A stretch of 64,000 nt of DNA from Phreatobacter aquaticus (GTDB taxonomy: Bacteria > Pseudomonadota > Alphaproteobacteria > Rhizobiales > Phreatobacteraceae): positions 372,001-436,000 of the forward strand of contig NZ_CP039865.1 in NCBI RefSeq assembly GCF_005160265.1. The letters run 5' to 3'. Every line of letters begins with the position of its first letter. The stretch's first letter is position 1. Below the pieces are notes generated by a model. The model saw nothing but the letters and a program-made list of their open reading frames with translations, did not search any database and was not told where the DNA came from. The position numbers were made by a program, and so were the translations under genes. Shown here piece by piece: positions 15,147 through 23,186 of the stretch.

Positions 15147-15277
15147 GGTCCCCCCGCAGGCCATTTTCATTGCCAGCAAAACAATGGCAGATTTGCTCAT
15201 CAATCAAATTGAATCTATGGCGTTATTCATCAGTTTGATGCACCGGGCTCCGCGCCTGGCCGCCGGAGATACGCGCA
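15147..15277. promoter_or_regulatory. Divergent LysR/Bug promoter region
   Basis: 131 bp, AT-rich between 15165 and 15240, with overlapping ATCAAT/ATTGAT-type half-sites (CATCAATCAAATTGAAT and ATTCATCAGTTTGATG) that resemble T-N11-A LysR boxes. Expected to hold the LysR binding site and both promoters. Exact boxes cannot be assigned by eye. Confidence 0.45.
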
Positions 15278-16192
15278 ATGCGGATCGACTTCCTCGGGCT
15301 CGAAGCCTTCGTTGCCATTGCCGAGCGCGGCAGCTTCAACCGCGCGGCCGCTTTCCTCAACCTGTCGCAGACGGCGCTGTCGCACCGGATGAAGAAGCTC
15401 GAGGACGACCTCGGCGTGAAGCTTCTGACGCGCACCACGCGCCAGGTCTCGCTGACGCCCGCAGGCCTCGAATTGCTGCCGCGAGCGCAGACGGTGATGG
15501 CGGATCTTTCGGCCTCCTTCACGGCCCTCAGGGATCGCGGCCGCGAGAAGCAGGAGCGCGTGGCGGTCGCCTGCCTGCCCACCATCGCGGTCGCCTACAT
15601 GCCGCGCGTCCTGGCCGCCTTCCGGCAACGCCACCCGCTTGTCGGCGTGCGCGTCTTCGACAATTCCGCAACCGAGATCGCCGAACATGTCCAGGCGGGA
15701 CGCGCCGAGTTCGGGCTGACCATCGTTGCCTCCAACCGCTGGGACCTCGAGATCAAGCCGCTGCTCAAGGAGCCCTTTGTGCTGGTCTGCCCGACCGGCC
15801 ATCCGCTCGCCCGCCAGGACGGTGCGAACTGGGCCGAGCTCGAAGGCGTGCCGCTGGTGCGTATCGCCCCGCAGACCGGCAATCGCGCGCTGATCGACGA
15901 TGCGCTGGGGTCACGGCGGGAAGCCCTCGACTGGCGCTATGAGGTGCAGCATGTGGCGACCGCTGTGGCTCTGGTGCGGGCGGGCGTCGCGCTGACCGTC
16001 GTGCCGCGCCTGGCGCTGGGCGTGGTCGACAATGCGGGCCTTGCCGCCGTCTCGCTGAAGAACCCCGGCATCACCCGGACCCTCGGCATCATCTCCAAGC
16101 ATGGCATCCCGCCCTCGCCGGCGGCGGCCACACTGCTCGACCTGATCATCAGCCATCTGAAGGATGAGAACAGGGCGCAGCCTGCCACTTGA
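15278..16192 (+). CDS. LysR-family transcriptional regulator
   Basis: 304 residues. The winged helix-turn-helix occupies about residues 5-60 (FVAIAERGSFNRAAAFLNLSQTALSHRMKKLEDDLGVKLLTRTTR), then a two-lobed effector domain starting near VAVACLPTIAVAYMP. It is divergent from a Bug receptor and upstream of the DUF1932 dehydrogenase and LigI-like hydrolase, so it is the obvious activator candidate for this catabolic unit. The effector would be the aromatic acid or a ring-cleavage intermediate; that is inference from LysR practice in aromatic pathways. Confidence 0.92.
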   Translation: MRIDFLGLEAFVAIAERGSFNRAAAFLNLSQTALSHRMKKLEDDLGVKLLTRTTRQVSLTPAGLELLPRAQTVMADLSASFTALRDRGREKQERVAVACLPTIAVAYMPRVLAAFRQRHPLVGVRVFDNSATEIAEHVQAGRAEFGLTIVASNRWDLEIKPLLKEPFVLVCPTGHPLARQDGANWAELEGVPLVRIAPQTGNRALIDDALGSRREALDWRYEVQHVATAVALVRAGVALTVVPRLALGVVDNAGLAAVSLKNPGITRTLGIISKHGIPPSPAAATLLDLIISHLKDENRAQPAT

Positions 16193-16282
16193 ACCTGATG
16201 GGACAATAGCCACAAAACTCTCATTTGCTTCATCGATCGCCCTTGGGCATGACCCGCGAGAGGGTGGCGCAGGAGACCGTCC

Positions 16283-17101
16283 ATGACCAACACAGTGTCG
16301 CTTGCCCTGATCGGTTTCGGCGAAGTGGGCCAATTGTTCTCCCGCCAATGGCTGGCGCGCGGTGATACCCGCATCGCGGCCTATGACATTCTGTTCGACG
16401 ATCCAGCCCGCGCCGAAACCCACCGCTCAATCGCCGCCGGCATCGGCGCGACACCCGCCGCCACTGCCGCTCTGGCCTGCGCCGGCGCCGAGATCGTGGT
16501 CTCCGCCGTCACCGCCTCTTCGGCCCTGCACGTCGCGGAAACAGCCGCCGCCTTCCTGAAGCCCGGCCAGATCTTCTTCGACGTCAATTCCGCCTCGCCG
16601 AACACCAAGCGCAATGCCGCCAAGGCCGTTCAGGCCGCCGGCGCCCATTATGTCGAGGGCGCCGTCATGGCACCCGTCGGCCCCTATGGCATCAAGGTGC
16701 CGATCCTCGCCGGTGGCCCCGAGGCGGAGCGGGTCGCGGGCATCCTGAACGGCATCGGCATGGACGTGACGGCGGTCGCGACCGAACACGGTCGGGCCTC
16801 GGCGATGAAGCTCTGCCGCTCCATCATGATCAAGGGGCTGGAGGCGCTGATCGTCGAGAGCGCCGCCTCGGCCAAGGCTTGGGATGTCGAGAAGGAAGTC
16901 TTCGGCAGCCTCGCCGAGACATTCCCCTCCATCGACTGGCCGGCGCTCGCCGAAAACATGGCCGAGCGCGTGGCGAGACATGGCCTGCGCCGCGCCGCCG
17001 AAATGCGCGAAGCCGCCGACATGGTCGCCGATCTCGGGATCGATCCCTCGCTCTGCCGCGCCGTGGCTGATGCCCAGCAGCGCGGCGCCAAGCCAAAATG
17101 A
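16283..17101 (+). CDS. NAD(P)-dependent dehydrogenase of the 6-phosphogluconate/3-hydroxyisobutyrate type with DUF1932-like C-terminus
   Basis: 272 residues. N-terminal Rossmann fold with GFGEVG at 11-16, followed by FDVNSASPNTKRNAA (substrate loop of beta-hydroxyacid dehydrogenases) and KLCRSIMIKGLEAL, where the catalytic Lys region would lie; the helical C-terminus resembles DUF1932. The final ATGA overlaps the start of the LigI-like hydrolase by 4 nt, so the two are translationally coupled. This is not the Gfo/Idh-type LigC that forms 2-pyrone-4,6-dicarboxylate in Sphingobium. It may be an unrelated replacement for that step or feed another acid into the pathway. Confidence 0.85.
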   Translation: MTNTVSLALIGFGEVGQLFSRQWLARGDTRIAAYDILFDDPARAETHRSIAAGIGATPAATAALACAGAEIVVSAVTASSALHVAETAAAFLKPGQIFFDVNSASPNTKRNAAKAVQAAGAHYVEGAVMAPVGPYGIKVPILAGGPEAERVAGILNGIGMDVTAVATEHGRASAMKLCRSIMIKGLEALIVESAASAKAWDVEKEVFGSLAETFPSIDWPALAENMAERVARHGLRRAAEMREAADMVADLGIDPSLCRAVADAQQRGAKPK

Positions 17102-17988
17102 CCGAAGCCATGACCCAGCCCCAGCCGACCATCCTCGCGCCCGATCCGAACACCCGGACGCCCGCATTCAAACTGCCGCCCAAGACCTGCGACAGCCATT
17201 GCCACATCTTCGGTCCGCACGCGCTCTACCCCTATGCGCCTGGCCGTTCCTACACGCCGCACGACGCCCCGCTCGCCGATTTCATCGCGTTGCAGGCCAA
17301 GTTGGGCATCGACCGCGCTGTCATCGTCAATGCGACCTGCCACGGCCGTGACAACCGCCCGGTGACCGACGCCATCGCCCAGAGCGGCGGGCGCTATCTC
17401 GGTATTGCCAATGTCGACGAGAACTTCACCGACAAGGAGTTGGAAACCCTCGCGGAGCAAGGCATCCGCGGCTGCCGGCTGAATTTCGTGCGCCGGCTCG
17501 GCAATGTGCCGGAACTCGCCGTGTTCCATCGGCTGGTGGATCGCATCAAGCCGCTCGGCTGGCATGTCGACCTCTATTTCGAGGCCCAGGACGTCCCGGA
17601 ATTCGTGAGCATGTTGCGCGCACTGCCGATCCCCTATTGCATCGACCATATGGGCGGTGTCCGCGCTGGCCCCACCCACGACGCAGCGTCGTTCGCAGCC
17701 CTTGTCGATCTCCTGAAGACCGATGAGAAGTGCTGGATGAAGGTGACCGGGCCTGAGCGCATCACCGCCTCCGGGCCGCCCTATGATGACGTGGTCAGCT
17801 TCGGCCGCACGCTGATCGAGGCGGCGCCGGACCGCGTCATCTGGGGCACCGACTGGCCACATCCCAACGTCAAGGCCATGCCGAACGATGGCGATCTCGT
17901 CGATATCGTCCCGCGCTACACTGACGATGCGGCTCTGCTTCAGGGCCTGTTCGTCGACAATCCCGCCAGGCTCTACCGCTTCGCATGA
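17098..17988 (+). CDS. ligI: 2-pyrone-4,6-dicarboxylate lactonase (LigI-like amidohydrolase)
   Basis: A 296-residue amidohydrolase-superfamily protein, the length of characterised LigI. Visible family features are CDSHCHIFGP, VNATCHGRDN, RGCRLNFVRRL, YFEA, CIDHMGG and the terminal active-site Asp in IWGTDWPHPN; all align with LigI as I recall it. The reaction is hydrolysis of 2-pyrone-4,6-dicarboxylate to 4-oxalomesaconate without strict metal need. Translation is coupled to the upstream dehydrogenase (ATGA overlap). The downstream enzymes GalD, GalB and LigK/GalC lie on the opposite strand at 19.2-21.8 kb, completing the route to pyruvate plus oxaloacetate. Confidence 0.87.
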   Translation: MTEAMTQPQPTILAPDPNTRTPAFKLPPKTCDSHCHIFGPHALYPYAPGRSYTPHDAPLADFIALQAKLGIDRAVIVNATCHGRDNRPVTDAIAQSGGRYLGIANVDENFTDKELETLAEQGIRGCRLNFVRRLGNVPELAVFHRLVDRIKPLGWHVDLYFEAQDVPEFVSMLRALPIPYCIDHMGGVRAGPTHDAASFAALVDLLKTDEKCWMKVTGPERITASGPPYDDVVSFGRTLIEAAPDRVIWGTDWPHPNVKAMPNDGDLVDIVPRYTDDAALLQGLFVDNPARLYRFA

Positions 17989-18038
17989 CCGGCGCGGCCA
18001 GCGCCCAACGACAAGCTGAAGATCGTCAGGAGATGTCC

Positions 18039-19022
18039 ATGATCCGCCTTACCCGCCGCCACCTCATTGGCTCCATCGCCGCCTCGACGCTTGCTGCCCC
18101 GGCACTCGCGCAGTCGGGATTCCCCAACCGCGCCATGAAGATCGTCGTGCCCTTCGGGGCCGGCGGCATTGCCGACATCACCACGCGCATCGCCGGCGAG
18201 AAGCTGACGGCGCTGACCGGCCAGGTCCTGACCGTCATCAACCAGCCCGGGCCCGGCGGCATGGCGGCGGCCCGCGCCGCCCTCGGTGCGGAGAGCGACG
18301 GCTACACGCTGGCGCTGCTCACCAACGGCACGGCAGTGTCGGCGGCGCTCTACACCAATCTCCAGTTCAACCCGGTCGAGGATTTCCTGCCGGTCTCGAC
18401 GCTGGGCCTGTTCGACTTCGTGCTTGTGACGGCCGGCAATGGGCCCCGCAAGTCGCTCCAGGAGGTCCTTGCCTATGCCAAGGCCAATCCCGGCAAGCTG
18501 AATGTCGGCACCATCCTGTTCGGCTCGACCCAGCATCTCTCGGCAACCCTGTTCAAGTCGCTGACTGGCCTCGACTTCACCCATGTGCCCTATCGCGGCA
18601 CGCCGGACCTGATGAACGGCGCCATGCGTGGCGATGTCGATATCGCCATCGACAGCTATGCCTCGTTCGGCAGCAACATTAGCGCTGGCCAGTTGATGCC
18701 GCTGGCGGTCTCGGGCGCCAGGCGCTCAGCCTCGCTGCCGAATGTCCCGACCGTCGCCGAGAGCGGCATCCCCGGCTACGACGTCACCTCGTGGAACGCG
18801 GTCTTCGCGCCGAAGGGCACGCCGGCCGAGATCGTCACCCTGCTCAATGCCAAGCTGCGCGAAGCCGTGGCCGATCCCGCCGTGAAGACCCGTTTCGCGG
18901 AGCTCGGCATTGAGGCAGCGGGATCGACGCCGGCCGAACTCGGAGACAAGCTGAAGAGCGACATCGCCAAGTGGAACGCGGTGATCGACAAGGCCGGCGT
19001 GCAGCGGCAGACGTTCCGCTGA
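18039..19022 (+). CDS. Bug/TctC-family periplasmic solute-binding protein
   Basis: 327 residues with a twin-arginine leader (IRLTRRHLIGSIAAST...ALAQSG) and Bug signatures MKIVVPFGAGGIADI and VINQPGPGGMAAARAA. AGGAG at 18028-18032 favours ATG 18039 over the ATG at 18033 or the long frame from 17985. It follows the LigI-like gene by about 50 nt and is probably in the same operon, supporting uptake of an aromatic acid or 2-pyrone-4,6-dicarboxylate itself. Like the other three Bug genes it has no TctAB partner here. Confidence 0.9.
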   Translation: MIRLTRRHLIGSIAASTLAAPALAQSGFPNRAMKIVVPFGAGGIADITTRIAGEKLTALTGQVLTVINQPGPGGMAAARAALGAESDGYTLALLTNGTAVSAALYTNLQFNPVEDFLPVSTLGLFDFVLVTAGNGPRKSLQEVLAYAKANPGKLNVGTILFGSTQHLSATLFKSLTGLDFTHVPYRGTPDLMNGAMRGDVDIAIDSYASFGSNISAGQLMPLAVSGARRSASLPNVPTVAESGIPGYDVTSWNAVFAPKGTPAEIVTLLNAKLREAVADPAVKTRFAELGIEAAGSTPAELGDKLKSDIAKWNAVIDKAGVQRQTFR

Positions 19023-19076
19023 AGGCGAGAGTGGGCGGCAACCGGACACGTATAGTGCTTCGCCGGTCCACCCTTA

Positions 19077-19207
19077 CCTCATCCTGAGGTGCGAGCGCAG
19101 CGAGCCTCGAAGGACCTTCTGTCTGAGCGCAATGCTGGCGACCGATCGCGTCAGTTCATTGATCCTTCGAGGCTCAGCCGCAAGCGGCTGAGCACCTCAG
19201 GATGAGG
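19077..19207. repeat. Dispersed palindromic element, family A (copy 1)
   Basis: Two inverted half-elements: CCTCATCCTGAGGTGCGAGC...CCTCGAAGGA (19077-19114) and its inverse (19162-19207), spaced by unique sequence. Each half can also fold on its own; the right half has a GCTCAGCCG/CGGCTGAGC hairpin in place of the GCGAGC core. Located between the convergent Bug receptor and LigK/GalC genes. The same family recurs at 36836-36980. Likely a MITE-like or REP-type element that also provides transcription stops. Confidence 0.85.
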
Positions 19208-19244
19208 AATGGAGAGGTTGGCGCTCGAAAGCGCGCTGCCCCTT

Positions 19245-19943
19245 TCAGTCCTTCAGGTCTTCCAGGCTGTCGACATAGCGCAGGCCGGCCTTCGCCAGCG
19301 GCTCGCGCATCTTGTAGAGGTCCAGCCCGAGTTCGCCGCCAGCGAGGCGTTTGCGCTTGTCGTCCTCGTTGGCCACGCGCGCATCGGCGACATCGGCGAC
19401 CTTGGCCGCAAGCGCTCGCGGCACCACCACCACGCCGTCATCGTCGGCGACGATCACGTCGCCCGGATTGACTGCCGCGCCGGCGCAGACCACCGGCACG
19501 TTCACTGAACCGATGGTCGCCTTGACCGTGCCCTTGGCCGAGATCGCCTTGGACCAGACGGGAAAGCCCATCTCCTCGAGCGTCGCGACATCGCGTACAC
19601 CGGCATCGATCACCAGCGCCCTGACGCCGCGCGCCATCAGCGAGGTGGCCAATAGGTCGCCGAACATGCCGTCGGTGGTATCGCTGGTGAAGCCCACCAC
19701 CAGCACGTCGCCAGCCTGGCATTGCTCGGCGGCGACATGGATCATCCAGTTGTCGCCCGGCTGGCCGAGAATGGTCACGGCACTTCCCGCGACCGACGCG
19801 CCTTTCCAGATCGGACGCAAATAGGGCTTCATGAGCCCATAGCGGCCCATCGCCTCGTGCACGGTCGAGGTGCCGGCCGCCTGCAGCCGGGCGATGACCG
19901 AGGGCTCCGCGCGCTCGATCTTGCGAACGACGACGCCGATCAC
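19245..19943 (-). CDS. ligK: 4-carboxy-4-hydroxy-2-oxoadipate aldolase/oxaloacetate decarboxylase (LigK/GalC-like)
   Basis: A 232-residue RraA-fold class II aldolase. [25 protein letters not shown] and [18 protein letters not shown] are hallmarks of the LigK/GalC branch; R117 and D118 match the catalytic Arg and Mg-binding Asp. It cleaves 4-carboxy-4-hydroxy-2-oxoadipate to pyruvate and oxaloacetate in the cytoplasm. Its start overlaps the GalB-like stop by 4 nt (ATGA), the last gene of galD-galB-ligK on the minus strand. Closer to LigK than the RraA-like protein at 5058-5777, which lacks the GQPGDN motif. Confidence 0.88.
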   Translation of the reverse strand: MIGVVVRKIERAEPSVIARLQAAGTSTVHEAMGRYGLMKPYLRPIWKGASVAGSAVTILGQPGDNWMIHVAAEQCQAGDVLVVGFTSDTTDGMFGDLLATSLMARGVRALVIDAGVRDVATLEEMGFPVWSKAISAKGTVKATIGSVNVPVVCAGAAVNPGDVIVADDDGVVVVPRALAAKVADVADARVANEDDKRKRLAGGELGLDLYKMREPLAKAGLRYVDSLEDLKD

Positions 19944-20659
19944 GCCAGCTCCTCCAGAGCCTGCGGGAAGAGGCGCTGATAGGCCTCGCCATAGGTCATC
20001 GGCTTTCCGGTATTGCGGCCGCCCTGCACGCCGCGGTTCAGCGCCACGCGGGTGTAATATTCCCAGAGATGCTTCTGGGCAGCGAGGATCTCGAAGGCCT
20101 GGCGCTTCACCTCCCAGACCTCATCGATGTTGAGGATCGTGTTCGGCTTGAAATTGCACTGTTCGGGCTGGTGCGGCTCGAACAGGAAGACCGGCGGCGC
20201 CGAATAGGCCCGCGTCGGGTCCGGCTTGTGGCCGGCCGACTGGGCGACGATGCGCGCCTCCTGGGCGAGATGGGCCGCCACCGGATGATCGAAATTGTAG
20301 GGGTCTTCCAGCGCGTGGGTGAGCACGAAGGACGGCTTCTCCTCGCGGTAGATGTCGATGAGACGATCGAGGATCGCCTCCGTCGGGCGCAGCGGATAGT
20401 CTCCCGCATCGAAGAACTCGATCTCGGCTCCCAAGAGCTTGGCCGCGGCCTCCGCTTCCGCACGACGACCGGCCTTCACCTCTTCCATCGAGACGCCCGC
20501 CTTCTTCCAGGCAAACTGGCTTTCGCCGCGCTCGCCATAGCTGAGGCAGGCGATCTTCATCCGGTAGCCCTTCTTCGCGTGCAGGGCGATGGCGCCACCG
20601 GCACGCCAGACGAAATCACCGGGATGGGCGGTGACGACAAGACCGCTCTTGGTCGACAT
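19940..20659 (-). CDS. galB: 4-oxalomesaconate hydratase, PIG-L/LmbE family (GalB-like)
   Basis: 239 residues of the LmbE/PIG-L deacetylase fold. The N-terminal metal motif reads [12 protein letters not shown] (the family form is HPDD), with later YGERGESQ and [15 protein letters not shown] supplying further metal ligands. In Pseudomonas GalB this fold hydrates 4-oxalomesaconate instead of removing acetyl groups. The neighbours GalD (tautomerase) and LigK/GalC (aldolase) are exactly the steps before and after, so GalB function is much likelier than a deacetylase. It replaces LigJ, which is an amidohydrolase in Sphingobium. A 32-nt gap separates it from galD. Confidence 0.87.
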   Translation of the reverse strand: MSTKSGLVVTAHPGDFVWRAGGAIALHAKKGYRMKIACLSYGERGESQFAWKKAGVSMEEVKAGRRAEAEAAAKLLGAEIEFFDAGDYPLRPTEAILDRLIDIYREEKPSFVLTHALEDPYNFDHPVAAHLAQEARIVAQSAGHKPDPTRAYSAPPVFLFEPHQPEQCNFKPNTILNIDEVWEVKRQAFEILAAQKHLWEYYTRVALNRGVQGGRNTGKPMTYGEAYQRLFPQALEELA

Positions 20660-20691
20660 GGGAACTTTTCCTCTGGGATCGGGTGAGACGG

Positions 20692-21807
20692 CTATTCGGC
20701 CGCCTCGCGGGACAAGACGGCGCGCTCACCGAGCACGGCCTCGGACACGAAAACGGTACCGTCAAACAGCGCGCGCGCCGTGCGGAGCAGACCGGCCCGT
20801 TCAACGACGGGGGCGGCCTCCGTGCCGCCAACGGTGAGGCGCACGGTGAACTCGCCGGTCGGATGCTCGACCGAGACGAGCTTCTCGGGTCCCGCAGGCA
20901 GGGTCGAAACCCTGTGCGCCGGCGAGCCGGGCAGAACGCAGGCGGTCGCAACCGACACGGCCGCGAAGACGCCGATGGCGGCGTGGCATTCATGCGGAAT
21001 GAACGAGCGCGTCGAGACATGGCCGCCCTCGCGCGGCGGCGAGACCAGGCAGATCTTCGGCACGTTCTTGTTGGCGGCATCGGCAATGTTCATCAGCGGG
21101 CTCGCGGCGAGCCGGACTTCCTCCAGCCGCGCCTTCAACTCCACATCCTTGTTGAGCTCAGCATGGGGCTCATAGCCGGTGCGGCCGACACTCTCGGCGG
21201 TGAGCACGATCACCGGCATGCCGTTGTCGATCAGCGTCACGTCGACGCCCGCCACATGGTCCACCGCGTTGCCGGTCGGCAGCAGCGAGCCACAGACCGA
21301 GCCTGCCGCATCCAGAAAATCGATCGGGATCGGCGCCGATGTGCCGGGCACGCCGTCGATCCGCGCGGTCCCGTCATAATTCACCCGGCCTCCGGGGGTC
21401 TCGACCAAGAGCTCGGCGATCGTGCCGGTATTGACGGTACGCACCTTCACCCGCGTGACCGAATCAGTTGCCTTGATCAGCCCGCGCTCGATGGCGAAGG
21501 GTCCGATGCCGGCCAGGATGTTCCCGCAATTCTGGTTCATGTCGACGCGCGGCTTGTCGACAAGCACCTGCGCGAACAGGAAGTCGATCTCGGCTCCATC
21601 ATCCGGCGAGCGCGAGACGATCGCCACTTTCGAGGTCAGCGGATGCGCGCCACCCACGCCGTCGATCTGGCGGGGATCCGGCGAGCCCATGACTGCCAGC
21701 AGCAGCGCGTCGCGCTGTGCCGGATCGGACGGAAGGTCCGACGCCAGGAAATAGGCGCCCTTGGACGTGCCGCCGCGCATCAGCATGCATCGGATGGCGG
21801 TCTGCAT
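20692..21807 (-). CDS. galD: 4-oxalomesaconate tautomerase, PrpF family (GalD/LigU-like)
   Basis: 371 residues of the PrpF/diaminopimelate-epimerase-like fold. The family stamp MRGGTSKGAYF is at residues 10-20, followed by DGVGGAHPLTSKVAI and NCGNILAGIGPFA. It interconverts keto/enol or double-bond isomers of 4-oxalomesaconate before hydration. ATG 21807 is preceded by GGGAAGAGG; the frame goes on to 21936 without family similarity. First gene of the galD-galB-ligK operon, divergent from a secreted alpha/beta hydrolase. Confidence 0.9.
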   Translation of the reverse strand: MQTAIRCMLMRGGTSKGAYFLASDLPSDPAQRDALLLAVMGSPDPRQIDGVGGAHPLTSKVAIVSRSPDDGAEIDFLFAQVLVDKPRVDMNQNCGNILAGIGPFAIERGLIKATDSVTRVKVRTVNTGTIAELLVETPGGRVNYDGTARIDGVPGTSAPIPIDFLDAAGSVCGSLLPTGNAVDHVAGVDVTLIDNGMPVIVLTAESVGRTGYEPHAELNKDVELKARLEEVRLAASPLMNIADAANKNVPKICLVSPPREGGHVSTRSFIPHECHAAIGVFAAVSVATACVLPGSPAHRVSTLPAGPEKLVSVEHPTGEFTVRLTVGGTEAAPVVERAGLLRTARALFDGTVFVSEAVLGERAVLSREAAE

Positions 21808-22023
21808 GAACCTCTTCCCAAGGCTTCGTGACGATAGGGAACGGCACCATGATGGCGCGGCCACGATGAAGCAAATGATCTGTTTTGCGTCATTGCTGAA
21901 CCGATGCCAGCAATGGCTGAGGGGCCGGCGCGCCAAATTGCCCCTCGCCTCGCGCGCGACAATTGCCTAGCGTCCCGCCAGCATCGGTCATCACCCGGTG
22001 CGCAAGCATCGGGACATGTTGCC

Positions 22024-23040
22024 ATGACGAAGACGGCCACCCTGTTCGCCCTCATCGCGGCCTTGGCCGCTGGCTCCGCGACGGCCCAGCCGGCGGCACC
22101 GCGCGAACCGCTCGGGATCGCGCTGGAAGGCTATGCCTATCCGTTCCCGGTCGCCTTCCTGCCCCTCACCATGGAGGGACGCCCGGTCCGCATGGCCTAT
22201 ATGGACGTGGCGCCCACAGGCGCCCCCAATGGCCAGACCGTGCTGCTGATGCATGGGCGCAATTTTCCGGCCGCCTATTGGGAACCAACCATCCGCGCCC
22301 TCCTCGCCGAGGGCTACCGGGTGGTGGCACCCGACCAGATCCATTTCGGCAAGTCGTCCAAGCCCGACGACCTGCCGGTCAATTTCGACGTCATGGCGCA
22401 GCATACCGCCGCCCTGCTCGATCATCTGAACATTGCCGACGTCGCCGTCGTCGCCCATTCGATGGGTGGGATGGCTGGCACGCGCTTCACCCGCTCCTAT
22501 CCCGCCCGTGTCCGTCGCCTGGCTCTCTATGCCCCGGTCGGGCTCGAGGACTACCGCCAATATCTGACGGTCGCGCCGCCGCGCGAGCGCCTGTTCGAGG
22601 CCGAGATGGCGCTCACCGCCGAGCAATATTTCAACCAGCTGATGGCGACCTATTCGCCGCAGCTGACCCGCGAGCAGTTCTGGCCCTTCATCGAATTGCG
22701 CCAGCGCATGAGCGGTTCGGCGGAATATCCCCGCTGGGTGCGCAGCTATGTCGCGAGCTTCTACGCCATGTGGGGCCAGCCGGTGGTCCACGAATTCCAC
22801 CTGATCCGCCAGCCAACCCTGATCATGGTGGGTGACCGCGACCGCACCGCCACAGGCCGCGCAATGGTGGCGCCCGAACTGCGCGAGCGCATGGGCCTGT
22901 TCGTCGAACGCGGACGCGAGGTGGCGGCGCGCATGCCGAATGCCCGCCTCGTGGTGTTCGAGGGGCACGGCCACATGATCCACATGGAAACGCCGGAGCG
23001 GTTCAACCGGACGCTGATCGACTTCCTGAAGGCGCAGTAG
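22024..23040 (+). CDS. Secreted alpha/beta-hydrolase
   Basis: 338 residues with a Sec signal (LFALIAALAAGSATAQ). Alpha/beta-hydrolase elements are MHGRNFPAAYWEP (oxyanion loop), the nucleophile elbow AHSMGGMAGTRF, an acid in VGDRDRTATG, and the catalytic His in FEGHGHMIHM. Similar proteins include esterases, lactonases and haloalkane-dehalogenase relatives; the substrate is not readable. ATG 22024 directly precedes the signal peptide. Being exported next to the aromatic-acid genes suggests it could release a phenolic acid from an ester, which is speculation. Divergent from galD. Confidence 0.85.
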   Translation: MTKTATLFALIAALAAGSATAQPAAPREPLGIALEGYAYPFPVAFLPLTMEGRPVRMAYMDVAPTGAPNGQTVLLMHGRNFPAAYWEPTIRALLAEGYRVVAPDQIHFGKSSKPDDLPVNFDVMAQHTAALLDHLNIADVAVVAHSMGGMAGTRFTRSYPARVRRLALYAPVGLEDYRQYLTVAPPRERLFEAEMALTAEQYFNQLMATYSPQLTREQFWPFIELRQRMSGSAEYPRWVRSYVASFYAMWGQPVVHEFHLIRQPTLIMVGDRDRTATGRAMVAPELRERMGLFVERGREVAARMPNARLVVFEGHGHMIHMETPERFNRTLIDFLKAQ

Positions 23041-23186
23041 TCAGCACCGGTCCTTCCCGCGTTCAGCGCTGATCTGCCGTTCGCCTCGCACCATTGCCAC
23101 GGTGCGGGACCAGTGGGACGCTGCCCTCAAGCCGCCGGCCATTGAGATCAGGCGGCACAAGGGACGACACAGGGAAGGATCACGTC

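Noticed and set aside
19077-19207. Possible CRISPR array or attachment site
   Set aside because: Only two inverted half-elements, no regularly spaced direct repeats, no cas genes or integrase; matches a dispersed palindromic element instead.
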